Assembly: GCF_019049655.1 (NCBI RefSeq)
Contig: NZ_JAFMOX010000051.1
Location: 1-64,000 of the forward strand
DNA from: Rahnella rivi
GTDB taxonomy: Bacteria > Pseudomonadota > Gammaproteobacteria > Enterobacterales > Enterobacteriaceae
Reading direction: 5' to 3'
DNA: 64,000 nucleotides
Position numbers and translations under genes: made by a program. The notes under the pieces are model-generated. The model saw nothing but the letters and a program-made list of their open reading frames with translations. It did not search any database and was not told the DNA's origin. This document shows, piece by piece, positions 41,449 through 52,533 of this stretch (position 1 is its first letter; each line of letters begins with the position of its first letter).

Positions 41449-43845
41449 TTACGGATTTTGATGAACATATTTAAACAGTGCTTTGCCGTTTTCATCAGAG
41501 ACGGTCACCTGCAATGAAGGGTTTTTCCCCTCGGTGGCAATCAGCGTTTTGCTGGCCCCCGCTTCACAGCCGTTAGCCGTCACCGTCGCTTCATAAGTAA
41601 ACTCAGCACCCTCCGCATTTCCCTGAAGATTGAGCGTGAATCCATTTGGTTGAATCACGGGTTCGGGAACAACGCTGTCATTTGAAGGAATAACGTCTTT
41701 ATAGTCTTCCAGCAATTGCTCTTTTTGCGGGCTTGGGAACAGCGCAATCGCCATGTAAATGTCGTCTTTCGCGGAGGCGAATTTCGCCGCCAGCATGGCA
41801 GGAGTCGCTCTGATGATCTCAGCCTGCTTACCGATACTGGCAGCCAGAGACACAAAGGGATCGTTCTCTACCGCGACGTTGACCAGACCGGCCGGTGTGA
41901 CAATAAAACTGTTATTGGTCGATTTGGTATTCACCACGCCCGCGATATAAGGGCTCAGCTTGAGACGATTAGTGACTTCGGCGTGGAAAATGTTGATGCG
42001 ATAATTCGGTTCAAACGCAATGACATCGTGCGATGTGGTCGTCTTATCACCATTGATGGTGCGGTTGAAAACAATGTTGCCTGCCAGATCGTAAATTTCA
42101 ATTTTGGCATAGGCCTGATTAACGAAGTAAGAATGCGGGGAAGTGTTGTTCACATCCACCCTGATGGTTTGCCTGGTATGATCGATTTTTAGGGTGCAGA
42201 ACAAAGAATCCGAAAGCCCCAGGAAGTTGAAAGACTGGTTTGCCAGTAATGCACCGAGCTTAGCTTCATAAGTTGCTGTCTGGGTATTGCTGCCATTTTT
42301 AACGATGGCGTAATGACCATTGACGTAATACTTCTTACTTTTGCCAGTAGGAAGCTGCAATTTGTAGGCACCTATCGGCAGTTGTGACAGCGTCAGCTTG
42401 TCATCGGAAATCGGGATGGACAGCAACGGCTGGCTGGCATCTTCGCTCAGCAGAAATGCGCTTTCTCCGCTGATTTGGGTTGAATCCTCAATGTTCAACA
42501 CAATGGTCAGATCGCCTTTTAATGACGTGGACGCAAGCTCTGTCGCGGTGACCAGAGACAATACCGAAGGCAGATTCAGGCTGGTTCTGAGGGTAGCAGC
42601 GTCAGTGCTGCTGACCAGTTCTGAAAGGGGATAAGCCGGTTCACCGTCATTAAACAGATTGATTTCGCGTTGTTTATCCGAGAGTGTTGCACCCGCACGA
42701 TAGATATAAGGGGTGACATCCACTCCGCCAATTTGAAGGTAACTGTCAGACAATAAATCCAGCACCAGATAGTCAGAGGCCACAAAGCCGCTTTGATTGC
42801 TGATGACCCGGTAATTTTTGTAGAAATGGGTGAAGGCGTTGTCACCCCCACGGTCTTTCAACTGCATCATGAAGAACAGTTTGGAACGCAGATCCCAGCT
42901 TGCGACAGATTTGTTATCTTTGAGGTTTTTTTGAATGGTCGCGAGAACGGCGGCCTCTTTACCGTAGTTGTATAACCAGCCTTTCTTGTAAACCAGATCA
43001 CCTAACACCAGGTTTTGGAAACTGGCGGCAAAAATGTTGTTCCAGACTTCGTGGGTAGAAAATTGGGGATCCGAGACAAATTTGCCTTCATACCCATGCC
43101 CGATTTCATGTAATGCTCCCCAGTTATCGATCATGGCGGCGAGCCAATACCCTGCGATGTTGGAACTTGATTCCGCCGTCCAGTTTGTACCGTAGTAAGC
43201 CCCGCCGGGACCGTTCAGATCTGCTTTAGCAAAATAGCGGTTAGGGATATTTTTATCCGTGGCGACGGTTGCATCAACGCTGATCCCCATAAGGGAATTA
43301 TAGAATTCAAAGATTTGGGTATAATTATTAATTATCCCATTCAAATTATCCGCTGTCCCGGTGTTTTTCATTTTTGCTTTATCACTCTTGGGAACCAGGA
43401 TCTGAATATATTGAGAATGAATTAAAGCAAACTCTGCATCGTGTCCGTCCCATAATTGGAAGAAGGCGCGTTCGTTATCATTTAAATTATAGACAGGCAG
43501 AGGTTTGGCGGTTGAAGAGAAACTGAATTTTACCACCGGTAATTCTGCTGAAGACGTATAGGGCGTGGTGATGAAGGGGACGGAAGTGGTCGTGAACGAG
43601 ATATCGGTAGCTTTGCTGGTGACGGAGAAGGATTTTTCTGTCTCCGAGTCAGTGTTTAGTAACCAGAGCGTCAGAGGGGCGGTGAACTTGGGGTTCGTTT
43701 GCTGAACCGTCAGCGTGTCGCCAGCGGCGAGGATCAGGTCAATATGCTGACGGTCGTGGTTAATACCTTTATCGATGCCGGCTTTTTTCAGCCAGGTAGG
43801 ATCCTGCAAGGTATAAAGTGTTTTCTCACGTGTAATAATAGTCAT
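41449..43845 (-). CDS. M60-family metallopeptidase, enhancin/mucinase-like
   Basis: Probable zinc peptidase of the enhancin/M60 family; characterised members cut mucin-like glycoproteins, and baculovirus enhancins disrupt the insect peritrophic matrix. The 798 residues carry the gluzincin motif HEIGHGYEGKF with zinc ligands His246 and His250, catalytic Glu247 and a likely third ligand Glu266 (STHEVWNN). The N-terminal 120 residues look like a beta-rich module, and the C-terminal half like enhancin mucin/carbohydrate-binding modules. No signal peptide is visible, so export would need another route. A CGGAG site precedes the ATG. The gene and its upstream DNA are visibly more A/T-rich than nuo and men, suggesting transfer. 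Function here is inference. Confidence 0.82.
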   Translation of the reverse strand: MTIITREKTLYTLQDPTWLKKAGIDKGINHDRQHIDLILAAGDTLTVQQTNPKFTAPLTLWLLNTDSETEKSFSVTSKATDISFTTTSVPFITTPYTSSAELPVVKFSFSSTAKPLPVYNLNDNERAFFQLWDGHDAEFALIHSQYIQILVPKSDKAKMKNTGTADNLNGIINNYTQIFEFYNSLMGISVDATVATDKNIPNRYFAKADLNGPGGAYYGTNWTAESSSNIAGYWLAAMIDNWGALHEIGHGYEGKFVSDPQFSTHEVWNNIFAASFQNLVLGDLVYKKGWLYNYGKEAAVLATIQKNLKDNKSVASWDLRSKLFFMMQLKDRGGDNAFTHFYKNYRVISNQSGFVASDYLVLDLLSDSYLQIGGVDVTPYIYRAGATLSDKQREINLFNDGEPAYPLSELVSSTDAATLRTSLNLPSVLSLVTATELASTSLKGDLTIVLNIEDSTQISGESAFLLSEDASQPLLSIPISDDKLTLSQLPIGAYKLQLPTGKSKKYYVNGHYAIVKNGSNTQTATYEAKLGALLANQSFNFLGLSDSLFCTLKIDHTRQTIRVDVNNTSPHSYFVNQAYAKIEIYDLAGNIVFNRTINGDKTTTSHDVIAFEPNYRINIFHAEVTNRLKLSPYIAGVVNTKSTNNSFIVTPAGLVNVAVENDPFVSLAASIGKQAEIIRATPAMLAAKFASAKDDIYMAIALFPSPQKEQLLEDYKDVIPSNDSVVPEPVIQPNGFTLNLQGNAEGAEFTYEATVTANGCEAGASKTLIATEGKNPSLQVTVSDENGKALFKYVHQNP

Positions 43846-44267
43846 CTTTACAACTCCGGTATATTAATTCAGAGGTAATAAGCAGCATTCTTTTATACAT
43901 GCCGCTTATTAAAATTGACGGGTGTTTTCATATGAAGCCGGATGAATTATATAAACAGGACGTCGTGCGGGTGAAATAACAATGCCTAACAAAACCATCA
44001 TCAATAAAAAGAGAAAAGTAAAAATTATGATTAATTATCTTCATGACTTTTATCAGGCGAAATATTCCCATCACATCCCTCCCGAATGCGCCATCACGCG
44101 TTCAGGAGTGGGGGAGTAAAGAGCAAAAGCGGCTCATTTTGTGATGCAAGTCACATTTATATGTACGTTCAGCATAAAATTACATTGGAAATGTGATCTT
44201 GCCCATTCCATTCTTGCCATCAATGAGTAAACTGCGCGCTTGTTCAACATTGCGCAGGTTTTAGACC
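43846..44267. other. M60 gene-DUF1097 intergenic region
   Basis: 422 A/T-rich bases between divergent genes, with no credible gene. It contains a perfect CRP site at 44140-44155 and presumably promoters for both neighbours. Confidence 0.55.
44140..44155. promoter_or_regulatory. CRP-cAMP binding site upstream of the DUF1097 gene
   Basis: TGTGATGCAAGTCACA: both half sites perfect with the 6-base spacer, flanked by TTT and TTT. It lies 112 bases upstream of the DUF1097 ATG and 295 bases upstream of the M60 gene. Confidence 0.75.
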
Positions 44268-44783
44268 ATGAATGTTTTAGTGATGATCGCGATCACCACC
44301 GGCATCCTCTCCGGTGTCTGGGGCTGGGTAGCCATCAGTCTGGGACTCATCGGCTGGGCGGGTTTCCTCGGCTGTACGGCGTACTTCGCTTGCCCGCAAG
44401 GCGGCCTGCGCGGGCTGGTTATCAGCACGCTGACCTGTATGAGTGGCGTCTTCTGGGCGGTGGTTATCATGGCGGGCAGCGCCATGCGACCTGAGTGGAG
44501 CATTCTGGGTTATATGCTGACCGGCGTTGTGGCCTTCCTGATGTGTATTCAGGCGCGTCAGCAGTGGCTGGCGTTTGTGCCTGGCACCTTTATCGGCGCC
44601 TGCGCGACCTTTGCCGCTCAGGGGAACTGGCGTCTGGTGGTCGTCTCTTTGCTCGTTGGACTGGTTTTCGGTTACGCGATGAAAAACAGCGGATTATGGC
44701 TGGCAAAACAGCGTGAGAAACAGCAACTGGCCACGAAAAAAACGCCTGCGTTTACTCAGACCAAAGGGTCGGAAGGTTCTTAA
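44268..44783 (+). CDS. DUF1097 inner-membrane protein (YcdZ-like)
   Basis: Integral membrane protein of 171 residues with about five hydrophobic segments in the first 145 residues and a basic, polar tail (AKQREKQQLATKKTPAFTQTKG). It fits the DUF1097/YcdZ family, whose function is unknown. It stands alone between the M60 gene and elaB, with a perfect CRP site upstream, so it is probably carbon-source controlled. Confidence 0.8.
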   Translation: MNVLVMIAITTGILSGVWGWVAISLGLIGWAGFLGCTAYFACPQGGLRGLVISTLTCMSGVFWAVVIMAGSAMRPEWSILGYMLTGVVAFLMCIQARQQWLAFVPGTFIGACATFAAQGNWRLVVVSLLVGLVFGYAMKNSGLWLAKQREKQQLATKKTPAFTQTKGSEGS

Positions 44784-44886
44784 AACCCCGTTTTTACGGA
44801 AGTTTATGTGAAATCTCACAGGCATTTCATCCCGATCTGCGCTACGGTTAATGACAAGTGAATGATCACATCATAAGGAGATATCC

Positions 44887-45195
44887 ATGGCTGACCAATT
44901 TGAATCACAGCAGAATTCGTTAGATGACGATTTACGCATGCTGACTGAAACGCTGGAAGAAGTGCTGAAGTCTTCCGGTGATAAAGCTGACGAAAAGTAC
45001 GTTGAAATCAAGTCCCGCGCTGAATACGCGCTGAAGGACATCAAAAACCGCCTTGATCCGAAAGCCCGTTCCTACTGTCGCAAAGCACGTGATGTTGCCG
45101 AGCAAACCGACAGCTATGTGCGCGAAAATCCGTGGCACGGTGTGGGTGTCGGTGCTGCAGTAGGTTTAGTTGTCGGCTTGTTGCTGCGCCGCTAA
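44887..45195 (+). CDS. elaB: ElaB, membrane-anchored ribosome-binding/stress protein (DUF883)
   Basis: Small protein of the ElaB/YqjD/YgaM family, C-tail-anchored in the inner membrane; family members associate with ribosomes in stationary phase. The 102 residues are a charged, mostly helical N-terminal part (LDDDLRMLTETLEEVLKSSGDKADEKY) and a C-terminal glycine-rich helix GVGVGAAVGLVVGLLLRR. An excellent AAGGAG site precedes the ATG. A hairpin terminator follows. Confidence 0.93.
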   Translation: MADQFESQQNSLDDDLRMLTETLEEVLKSSGDKADEKYVEIKSRAEYALKDIKNRLDPKARSYCRKARDVAEQTDSYVRENPWHGVGVGAAVGLVVGLLLRR

Positions 45196-45212
45196 GTCTC
45201 CGGTAATCCGCA

Positions 45213-45238
45213 GGGCAGCCATCAGGCTGCCCTCATTT
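45213..45238 (+). terminator. elaB terminator
   Basis: GGGCAGCC-ATCA-GGCTGCCC, an 8-bp G/C stem, followed by an imperfect T-rich tail TCATTTCAT. Confidence 0.65.
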
Positions 45239-45449
45239 CATCCGCTTTTGCGCGTTCTGCCGCTTTGATAATCCTTTTTTCTCCTCCTATACTCCTTCGT
45301 AGCTTATAGCTCTCACTACAGCTTGATCTGTCGCATATTTTCATTTTTCGTAACGCCTCATAATTCATCCGTAATTGATCCAACCCGTTTTTTGATCCAG
45401 AAGGGTATTTCTGCCCGTCACAAAACATCCGGTATGGCCCGAGGTAGCG

Positions 45450-46787
45450 GTGAAACAGATATCAGCAATCATTGACCAGCTTGATGCAACGCTTGCAGGC
45501 GAATGGCCTGACGCTGCGGGTATCCGGCAGTTCAGTTATTCCCTGCAAAAACAGCCTGACACCGGCCTGCTCGAATGGCTGTCGGCGCAACCCTGCTACC
45601 CGAAATTCTACTGGCAACAGCGCGACGGTCATGACGAAGCGGCCGTGTGCGGCGATGCGTATGCCTTTGGCGATATGCAACAGGCGCAGGCCTTTATCCG
45701 CCAGCACCGTGATATTCCCGATCTGCACATCTGGGGGCTGAATGCCTTCAACGGCGCGGATGCAGGCGGGCGCGCAGCCAATGCGCTGTTTTTACCTCGC
45801 ATCGAACTTTGCCGCAGCGGCACGACGTACTGGCTGCGCTGCACGCTGTTCAGCGCGGTATCGCTGCGCGAAGAGGCGCGTCGCACGCGGTTATTCCTGC
45901 GTTCGCTGGTCGCCAGCCATGCTTTACCGCCAATTATGTCCCGCGTCGTCCAGCATCAGCATCTGCCCGCCGAACCACAGTGGAACCAGCTCATTAACCG
46001 TGCGCTGGAAGGCATTGAGCAGCAGCAGTTCGACAAAGTCGTGCTGGCACGCAAAACCACCTTAAGCCTCAGCCAGCCGCTCAATGCCTGTGCCTTTCTC
46101 GCCGCCAGCCGTGCGGTGAATCACCACTGTTACCACTTTATGCTGGCATTCACGCCGCAGCAGGCATTTCTCGGCTCAAGCCCCGAACGGCTGTTCCTGC
46201 GTGATCACACCGAGCTGTTCACCGAGGCGCTGGCCGGAACGGTCGCCAATCATCCTGATCTTCAGAAAGCCCGCGAACTTGGCGAATGGCTGCTCAACGA
46301 TGGCAAAAATCAGCGCGAAAACCTGCTGGTGGTTGATGATATCTGCCAGCGTTTGCAGGGCGGGGCGCACTCTCTGGATGTGATGCCCGCGGAGATCCTG
46401 CGGCTGCGCAAAGTGCAGCATTTACGTCGCAGCATTCACGGTGAACTGACCGGCGCTGATGACGCGGGGTGTCTGCAACGTCTGCAACCGACCGCGGCCG
46501 TCGCCGGTTTACCGCGCCAGGCCGCGCGGGAGTTTATCGCCGGGCATGAACCTTTTGACCGGGAGTGGTACGCCGGTTCGGCCGGTTATCTGAGCACCGA
46601 ACAAAGTGAATTTACCGTGGCGCTGCGCTCGGCAGCCGTCAAAGGACATCATCTGGAACTCTACGCTGGCGCAGGTATTGTCGCCGGTTCAGATGCTGCA
46701 CAGGAGTGGCAGGAGATCGAAAACAAAGCCGCAGGATTGCGGACTTTGCTGGAAGAACACTACACGCCTGCCGTTCAGGCCGGATAA
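45450..46787 (+). CDS. menF: Isochorismate synthase MenF
   Basis: First enzyme of menaquinone synthesis, chorismate to isochorismate. The 445 residues have the chorismate-binding domain in the C-terminal half: [35 protein letters not shown] and the end [34 protein letters not shown]. The start is GTG with GAGG 5 bases upstream. It heads the menFDHBCE cluster in E. coli order. Confidence 0.96.
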   Translation: MKQISAIIDQLDATLAGEWPDAAGIRQFSYSLQKQPDTGLLEWLSAQPCYPKFYWQQRDGHDEAAVCGDAYAFGDMQQAQAFIRQHRDIPDLHIWGLNAFNGADAGGRAANALFLPRIELCRSGTTYWLRCTLFSAVSLREEARRTRLFLRSLVASHALPPIMSRVVQHQHLPAEPQWNQLINRALEGIEQQQFDKVVLARKTTLSLSQPLNACAFLAASRAVNHHCYHFMLAFTPQQAFLGSSPERLFLRDHTELFTEALAGTVANHPDLQKARELGEWLLNDGKNQRENLLVVDDICQRLQGGAHSLDVMPAEILRLRKVQHLRRSIHGELTGADDAGCLQRLQPTAAVAGLPRQAAREFIAGHEPFDREWYAGSAGYLSTEQSEFTVALRSAAVKGHHLELYAGAGIVAGSDAAQEWQEIENKAAGLRTLLEEHYTPAVQAG

Positions 46788-46810
46788 TCCTTTGCCGGAG
46801 TAAGCTGATC

Positions 46811-48484
46811 ATGTCTGTTGCCGTTTTTAACCGCCGATGGGCGACGCTGATTCTTGAGTCAGTGACCCGACATCAGGTGCAGCATGTCTGCATCGCGCCG
46901 GGCTCCCGTTCCACGCCGCTGACACTAGCGGCGGCCGCGCATCCGCACCTGATCTGCCACACCCATTTTGACGAACGCGGCCTCGGCCATCTGGCACTCG
47001 GGCTGGCAAAGGCCAGCGGAAAACCGGTCGCGGTGATCGTTACCTCGGGTACGGCGGTGGCGAATCTCTATCCGGCGCTGATCGAGGCCGGGCTGACCGG
47101 CGAAAAACTTATTTTGCTGACGGCCGATCGCCCGCCGGAGCTTATCGACTGTGGAGCCAATCAGGCCATACGCCAGACCGGCATGTTTGCCAGCCACCCG
47201 GTGCAGACGCTGGATTTACCGCGCCCGACGCCGGAAATCAGCGCGCGCTGGCTGGTTTCGGCGCTGGATAACGCTCTGGCGCAGCAAACTCATGGCGCGG
47301 TTCACATTAACTGCCCGTTTGCCGAACCGCTGTACGGTGAGGACAACGGCGAACATCAGGACTGGATGCAACAGCTCGGCGACTGGTGGCAGGGCCATCA
47401 GCCGTGGCTGAGTTTTGCGCCGGTTGAGTATGCTCCGGCGCAGCCTGACTGGTTCTCGTGGCGGCAAAAACGCGGCGTGATCATCGCCGGTCGCCTTTCT
47501 GCCTGTGAAAGTGAACTGCTGGCGCAATGGGCCGACCAGCTTGGCTGGCCGTTGCTCAGCGATGTACAGGCCGCGACCGGCAACCCTTTGCCATGCGCCG
47601 ATTTGTGGCTGGCATCTGCGCAGGCGGAGAAACTGCTGGGACGCGCGCAACTGGTGGTGCAGTTTGGTGGCGGGCTGACCGGCAAACGCTTGTTGCAATG
47701 GCAGGCGGCGTGTCAGCCGGAAGAGTACTGGCTGGTCGATCCTTTGCCTGGCCGGCAAGATCCCGCGCAACACCGTGGCCGGCGTATTCAGGCCAGCATT
47801 GAGACGTGGCTCGCCCTGCATCCGGCGCAACATCAGCCTGACTGGGCGCCTGAGCTTGACGAATGTGCCGCGCGCGCGCGTCATGCCGTCGAGCTGCGGC
47901 TCGCAGGCACCTTCGGCGAAGCGGTCGCCGCCTGGCAATTACCGTCCTTGTTGCCGGAGCACGGACAGCTGTTTCTCGGTAACAGCCTGATCGTCCGGCT
48001 GGTCGATGCTTTTGCACAACTCCCTTGCGGATACCCTGTTTTCGCGAATCGCGGTGCCAGCGGCATCGATGGCCTGCTCTCTACTGCCGCTGGGGTGCAG
48101 CGGGCCACCTGCAAACCGACGCTGGTGCTGCTCGGCGACATCTCCGCACTTTACGATTTGAATGCGCTTGCGCTGATGCGTCAGTGCTCTGCGCCGACGG
48201 TCATCATCGTGGTGAACAACAACGGCGGGCAGATTTTCTCGCTGCTGCCCACGCCAGAGGCGGAGCGCCAGCGTTTTTACTGCATGCCGCAAAACGTCGA
48301 TTTCCGCCACGCTGCCGCGATGTTTGGACTCGATTACGCCAGCCCGACCTCCATGCCTGAACTGTACGACGCGGTCACGCAATGCTGGCAACATGGCGGT
48401 GTAAAACTGGTGGAGCTGAAGGTTAATGACACCGATGGCGCGCACGCTCTGCGCGCGCTGGTCAGCGAGGTCAGTCAGTCATGA
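46811..48484 (+). CDS. menD: SEPHCHC synthase MenD
   Basis: Thiamine-diphosphate enzyme joining isochorismate and 2-oxoglutarate to form SEPHCHC. The start at 46811 ([16 protein letters not shown]) gives 557 residues; an open frame back to 46706 overlaps menF and is not used. Conserved parts include [42 protein letters not shown] and the ThDP-binding [12 protein letters not shown]. Its stop overlaps the menH start (ATGA). Confidence 0.96.
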   Translation: MSVAVFNRRWATLILESVTRHQVQHVCIAPGSRSTPLTLAAAAHPHLICHTHFDERGLGHLALGLAKASGKPVAVIVTSGTAVANLYPALIEAGLTGEKLILLTADRPPELIDCGANQAIRQTGMFASHPVQTLDLPRPTPEISARWLVSALDNALAQQTHGAVHINCPFAEPLYGEDNGEHQDWMQQLGDWWQGHQPWLSFAPVEYAPAQPDWFSWRQKRGVIIAGRLSACESELLAQWADQLGWPLLSDVQAATGNPLPCADLWLASAQAEKLLGRAQLVVQFGGGLTGKRLLQWQAACQPEEYWLVDPLPGRQDPAQHRGRRIQASIETWLALHPAQHQPDWAPELDECAARARHAVELRLAGTFGEAVAAWQLPSLLPEHGQLFLGNSLIVRLVDAFAQLPCGYPVFANRGASGIDGLLSTAAGVQRATCKPTLVLLGDISALYDLNALALMRQCSAPTVIIVVNNNGGQIFSLLPTPEAERQRFYCMPQNVDFRHAAAMFGLDYASPTSMPELYDAVTQCWQHGGVKLVELKVNDTDGAHALRALVSEVSQS

Positions 48485-49278
48485 CGCTGGCCTGTACGCG
48501 CCTCAATGCCGACGTGAAAGGGCGGCCATGGCTGGTTTTCCTGCACGGCCTGCTGGGCAGTGGCGATGACTGGCAACCCTTGTTTGCTGAGCTTTCCGGC
48601 TGGCCTTGTCTGCTGGTGGATTTGCCGGGGCACGGGCGTTCCGCGTCGTTAACGGCCGCCGGTTTTGCAGATGTCAGCCAGCTGTTGACCGATACCTTGC
48701 ACGGGCAGGGCATTACCCGCTACTGGCTGATTGGCTATTCCCTCGGCGGGCGCATCAGCCTGTATCACGCCTGTCAGGGCGACGCCCGCGGGCTGCAAGG
48801 CGTGCTGGTCGAGGGCGCTCACCCGGGGCTAACCTGCCAGGCCGCGCGCGCACAGCGCCGTCACCACGATCAGCAATGGGCAGCGCGTTTTGTGCAGTTG
48901 CCCTGGAAACAGGCGCTCACCAACTGGTATCGCCAGCCGGTGTTTGACAGCCTGACCGATGCGCAGCGTCAGAAACTGATCCTGCTGCGCGATGCTAACT
49001 CTCCTCACGCCGTCGCTGCCATGCTGGCCGCTACCTCATTGGCGGTGCAGCCCGATTTGCGTTTGAAGCTGCATCAGTTTTCCCTGCCGCTGGCGTGGTT
49101 GTGCGGCAGCGCGGACACCAAATTTATTACTCTCGCGCAGCAGTCGGGTTTCGAACTGCGCACAGTTGCCAATGCCGGGCATAACGCCCATCGTGACAAT
49201 CCGGCGGAATTTGCCCGTCAGGCGCTGGCATTCATTACTTCACCTGTCTTAAAGGACGTTGAGCATGATTTATCCTGA
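48481..49278 (+). CDS. menH: SHCHC synthase MenH
   Basis: Alpha/beta-hydrolase-fold lyase that removes pyruvate from SEPHCHC to give SHCHC. The 265 residues show [11 protein letters not shown], the nucleophile elbow [13 protein letters not shown] (Ser near 86), an Asp region CGSADTKF and a catalytic His in [11 protein letters not shown]. It overlaps menD by four bases and menB by 14. Confidence 0.94.
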   Translation: MTLACTRLNADVKGRPWLVFLHGLLGSGDDWQPLFAELSGWPCLLVDLPGHGRSASLTAAGFADVSQLLTDTLHGQGITRYWLIGYSLGGRISLYHACQGDARGLQGVLVEGAHPGLTCQAARAQRRHHDQQWAARFVQLPWKQALTNWYRQPVFDSLTDAQRQKLILLRDANSPHAVAAMLAATSLAVQPDLRLKLHQFSLPLAWLCGSADTKFITLAQQSGFELRTVANAGHNAHRDNPAEFARQALAFITSPVLKDVEHDLS

Positions 49279-50122
49279 TGAAAAAGAATTGTACGCGCCG
49301 GTTGAATGGCGTGATTGCACCGGTGATTTTGAAGATATCCGCTATCACAAATCCACCGACGGTATCGCCAAAATCACCATAAACCGTCCTCAGGTGCGTA
49401 ATGCTTTCCGCCCGCTGACTGTGAAAGAAATGATCCGCGCGCTGGACGATGCCCGTTATGACGAAGGCATTGGCGTGATCGTGCTGACCGGCGAAGGGGA
49501 TAAAGCGTTCTGCGCAGGCGGCGATCAGAAAGTGCGTGGTGACTACGGCGGCTATCAGGATGCCAGCGGCGTACATCATCTGAACGTGCTGGATTTCCAG
49601 CGCCAGATCCGTACCTGTCCGAAACCTGTGGTGGCGATGGTGGCCGGCTATTCCATCGGCGGTGGTCACGTACTGCATATGATGTGCGACCTGACCATTG
49701 CGGCGGATAACGCCATTTTCGGCCAGACCGGTCCGAAAGTCGGTTCGTTTGACGGCGGCTGGGGCGCGTCCTACATGGCGCGTATTGTCGGCCAGAAAAA
49801 AGCCCGTGAAATCTGGTTCCTGTGCCGTCAGTACGATGCGGCAGCGGCGCTGGATATGGGGCTGGTCAACACCGTTGTGCCGCTGGCGGATCTGGAAAAA
49901 GAAACCGTGCGCTGGTGTCGTGAAATGCTGGAAAACAGCCCGATGGCGCTGCGTTGTCTGAAAGCCGCACTTAACGCCGACTGCGACGGTCAGGCCGGTT
50001 TGCAGGAACTGGCGGGGAACGCCACCATGCTGTTCTACATGACCGATGAAGGTCAGGAAGGTCGCAACGCGTTTGTAGAAAAACGCCAGCCGGACTTCAG
50101 CAAATTTAAGCGGAATCCATAA
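49265..50122 (+). CDS. menB: 1,4-dihydroxy-2-naphthoyl-CoA synthase MenB
   Basis: Crotonase-fold enzyme closing the naphthoquinol ring from o-succinylbenzoyl-CoA. ATG 49265 ([15 protein letters not shown]) with AAGGA upstream gives 285 residues, identical to the E. coli length; a TTG two codons earlier is unlikely. Active-site stretches [36 protein letters not shown] and [18 protein letters not shown] are intact. Confidence 0.97.
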   Translation: MIYPDEKELYAPVEWRDCTGDFEDIRYHKSTDGIAKITINRPQVRNAFRPLTVKEMIRALDDARYDEGIGVIVLTGEGDKAFCAGGDQKVRGDYGGYQDASGVHHLNVLDFQRQIRTCPKPVVAMVAGYSIGGGHVLHMMCDLTIAADNAIFGQTGPKVGSFDGGWGASYMARIVGQKKAREIWFLCRQYDAAAALDMGLVNTVVPLADLEKETVRWCREMLENSPMALRCLKAALNADCDGQAGLQELAGNATMLFYMTDEGQEGRNAFVEKRQPDFSKFKRNP

Positions 50123-51123
50123 TGCGCCGCGCCACGGTGTACCGGTACAGCCTGCCTATGGACGCGGGCGTGGTGTTACGCAATCAGCGACTGAAAACCC
50201 GCGACGGGCTGCTGGTGTCATTGTGGCAGGACGAAAAAACCGGCTGGGGTGAAATCGCACCGCTGCCGGGATTCAGTGCGGAAGATTTGTCGCAGGCGCA
50301 GGAGGCGGTGCAGCACGGTCTGAGTCAGTGGATGCAGGGTGCATCACTGGCAGCGGTTGCCTCGGCGTTCAGCGCCTTGCCTTCTGTTGCCTTCGGCCTG
50401 AGCTGCGCCGATGCCGAACTTCGCGGCGAATTACCGCCCGTGCTGAGTACGCGCTGTTCGCCACTGTGCCACGGCGATCCGAATGAATTGTATGCGCGTC
50501 TCGGCGCGCTGCCCGGTGACGCTCATGGCCGGAAAGTAGCGAAGGTAAAAGTCGGTTTATACGAGTCGGTCGGCGACGGACTGAACGTCAGTATGCTGCT
50601 AGAAGCCCTGCCGGATCTGCATTTGCGTCTCGATGCTAACCGCAGCTGGACGCAGGCCAAATCCGAAGGGTTCGCCCGTCACGTCGCACCTGAACTGCGG
50701 TCACGCATTACTTTTATTGAAGAACCTTGCCAGACCAGGGAGCAATCCCGCGCATTTGCTCAGGCGACCAGCATTGCCATTGCCTGGGATGAAAGCGTGC
50801 GCGAAGCCGGTTTTACCGTGCAGGCAGAGCCGGGGCTGGCCGCGATCATCATCAAACCCACGCTCACCGGCAGCCTGATGCGCTGCCGTCAGCTGATCGC
50901 TCAGGCGCATGCCGTCGGGCTTGAGGCGGTGATCAGTTCCTCTATCGAATCAAGTCTTGGTCTGACGCAACTGGCGCGTATCGCCCAGTGGCTGACGCCG
51001 GACGCCATTCCGGGGCTGGATACGCTGGATCTCATGCAGGCACAACTGGTTCGCCGCTGGCCGGGCTCTGAGTTACCGCTGACCGATGTGTCTGATCTGG
51101 AGTGTGTGTGGCAGAGCAAATGA
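50122..51123 (+). CDS. menC: o-Succinylbenzoate synthase MenC
   Basis: Enolase-superfamily dehydratase turning SHCHC into o-succinylbenzoate. The 333 residues have the lysine motif [11 protein letters not shown], the metal ligands Asp in [11 protein letters not shown], Glu in [10 protein letters not shown] and Asp in [11 protein letters not shown], and the second lysine in [11 protein letters not shown]. The ATG shares a base with the menB stop (TAATG), showing tight coupling. Confidence 0.95.
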   Translation: MRRATVYRYSLPMDAGVVLRNQRLKTRDGLLVSLWQDEKTGWGEIAPLPGFSAEDLSQAQEAVQHGLSQWMQGASLAAVASAFSALPSVAFGLSCADAELRGELPPVLSTRCSPLCHGDPNELYARLGALPGDAHGRKVAKVKVGLYESVGDGLNVSMLLEALPDLHLRLDANRSWTQAKSEGFARHVAPELRSRITFIEEPCQTREQSRAFAQATSIAIAWDESVREAGFTVQAEPGLAAIIIKPTLTGSLMRCRQLIAQAHAVGLEAVISSSIESSLGLTQLARIAQWLTPDAIPGLDTLDLMQAQLVRRWPGSELPLTDVSDLECVWQSK

Positions 51124-52484
51124 TCAAAGACTGGCCGTGGCGTGAAAGGGCAAACCTGTCGCCTTTTGCCGTGGCGCTTAAAGCCGGTGATATCACCTGG
51201 TGCTGGCGTGATTTGCAGCACCGCGTGGATACTCTGGCTGCCGGATTTATTCAGCAGGGCGTCGGCGAGGGCACCGGCGTGGTGCTGCGCAGTAAAAATA
51301 CGCTGGATGCGGTACTCAGTTATCTGGCGTTGCTGCAAACCGGCGCGCGTCTGCTGCCGCTTAATCCGCAATTGCCACAGGCGTTATGCGAAGCATTACT
51401 GCCGCAGCTCGATATCGGATTTGTGCTGGATCTGGCGGAATCGCCGTTGCCACTGCCTATGGCTTCGCTCACCCTGCAAAACGCGTATTGCGTCCAGGCT
51501 GCACAGTGGCAGCCACAACGTCTCGCCACACTGACGCTGACATCCGGTTCCAGCGGCTTGCCGAAGGCCGCCGCACACACCGCAGCCGCGCATCTTGCCA
51601 GTGCGGCGGGCGTACTGAACCTGATCCCTTTCACCCGCAATGACAGCTGGCTGCTTTCACTGCCGCTGTTTCACGTTTCCGGGCAAGGCATTATCTGGCG
51701 CTGGCTGACGGCGGGGGCCACGCTGGTGCTGGCCGAAGGGCAACCGCTGGAAGCTGCGCTGGCAGAATGCAGCCACGCCTCGCTGGTGCCGACTCAGCTC
51801 TGGCGTTTACTCAGACAGCCTTCAGTGCCCGCAAAACTGCAACATGTTCTGCTCGGCGGCGCACAAATTCCGCCGGAATTAACCGAACAGGCTGAACGTC
51901 TGGGCATTCGTTGCTGGTGCGGATATGGCATGACGGAAACCGCATCCACCGTGACGGCCAAACGCGCAGAAGGCTCAGCGGGCGTCGGACAGGTGCTGGC
52001 CGGAAAAGAGGTCAGCATTGCCGGTGAGGAAGTGCTGATCCGCGCTGACAGTCTCGCCAGCGGTTACTGGAGAAACGGTCAGTTAACCCCGCTGACCGGC
52101 AGTGACGGCTGGTTTCATACCCGCGACCGCGGCATGTGGAACGGAGATGAGCTGTACATCGCCGGACGGCTGGATAATTTGTTTTTCAGCGGCGGGGAAG
52201 GGATCCAGCCGGAAGATATCGAGAAAGTGCTGGTCAGTCACCCGCAGGTGTCCCAGGCGTTTGTGGTGCCGGTTGAAGATGCACAATTTGGTCATCGTCC
52301 GGTGGCGATCCTCGATGCACAGGACAGTTTGCCGTATGACGAACTCAATCTGTGGCTGAGCCGTCAGGTGCCCCGTTTTCAGCTGCCGGTGGCGTATCAC
52401 GCACTCCCCGCAGCCCTCGCGCAGGGCGGGATAAAAATCTCCCGTGCCAGCGTCAGGCAATGGCTGGAAACGCTGAGCGCATAA
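51120..52484 (+). CDS. menE: o-Succinylbenzoate-CoA ligase MenE
   Basis: AMP-forming acyl-CoA ligase that activates o-succinylbenzoate for MenB. The start at 51120 ([13 protein letters not shown]) overlaps the menC stop as ATGA and aligns with E. coli MenE; a GTG 18 bases earlier is an alternative. The 454 residues show the P-loop [28 protein letters not shown], the adenylate Asp in [22 protein letters not shown], and the C-terminal lysine region [10 protein letters not shown]. It ends the men operon. Confidence 0.95.
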   Translation: MIKDWPWRERANLSPFAVALKAGDITWCWRDLQHRVDTLAAGFIQQGVGEGTGVVLRSKNTLDAVLSYLALLQTGARLLPLNPQLPQALCEALLPQLDIGFVLDLAESPLPLPMASLTLQNAYCVQAAQWQPQRLATLTLTSGSSGLPKAAAHTAAAHLASAAGVLNLIPFTRNDSWLLSLPLFHVSGQGIIWRWLTAGATLVLAEGQPLEAALAECSHASLVPTQLWRLLRQPSVPAKLQHVLLGGAQIPPELTEQAERLGIRCWCGYGMTETASTVTAKRAEGSAGVGQVLAGKEVSIAGEEVLIRADSLASGYWRNGQLTPLTGSDGWFHTRDRGMWNGDELYIAGRLDNLFFSGGEGIQPEDIEKVLVSHPQVSQAFVVPVEDAQFGHRPVAILDAQDSLPYDELNLWLSRQVPRFQLPVAYHALPAALAQGGIKISRASVRQWLETLSA

Positions 52485-52485
52485 G

Positions 52486-52512
52486 CAAAAAGGGCCGCTC
52501 ATTGCGGCCCTT
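52486..52512. terminator. Bidirectional hairpin between menE and katA
   Basis: AAGGGCCGC-TCATT-GCGGCCCTT. On the minus strand the stem is followed by TTTTTGC, a good katA terminator; on the plus strand the T-run is poor. Confidence 0.75.
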
Positions 52513-52533
52513 GTCATTGATGATGGCAAAAAA

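Noticed and set aside
44807..44822. TGTGA-N4-TCACA palindrome upstream of elaB as a CRP site
   Set aside because: The spacer is 4, not 6 bases, so CRP binding is not expected; it may be another factor's site or chance.
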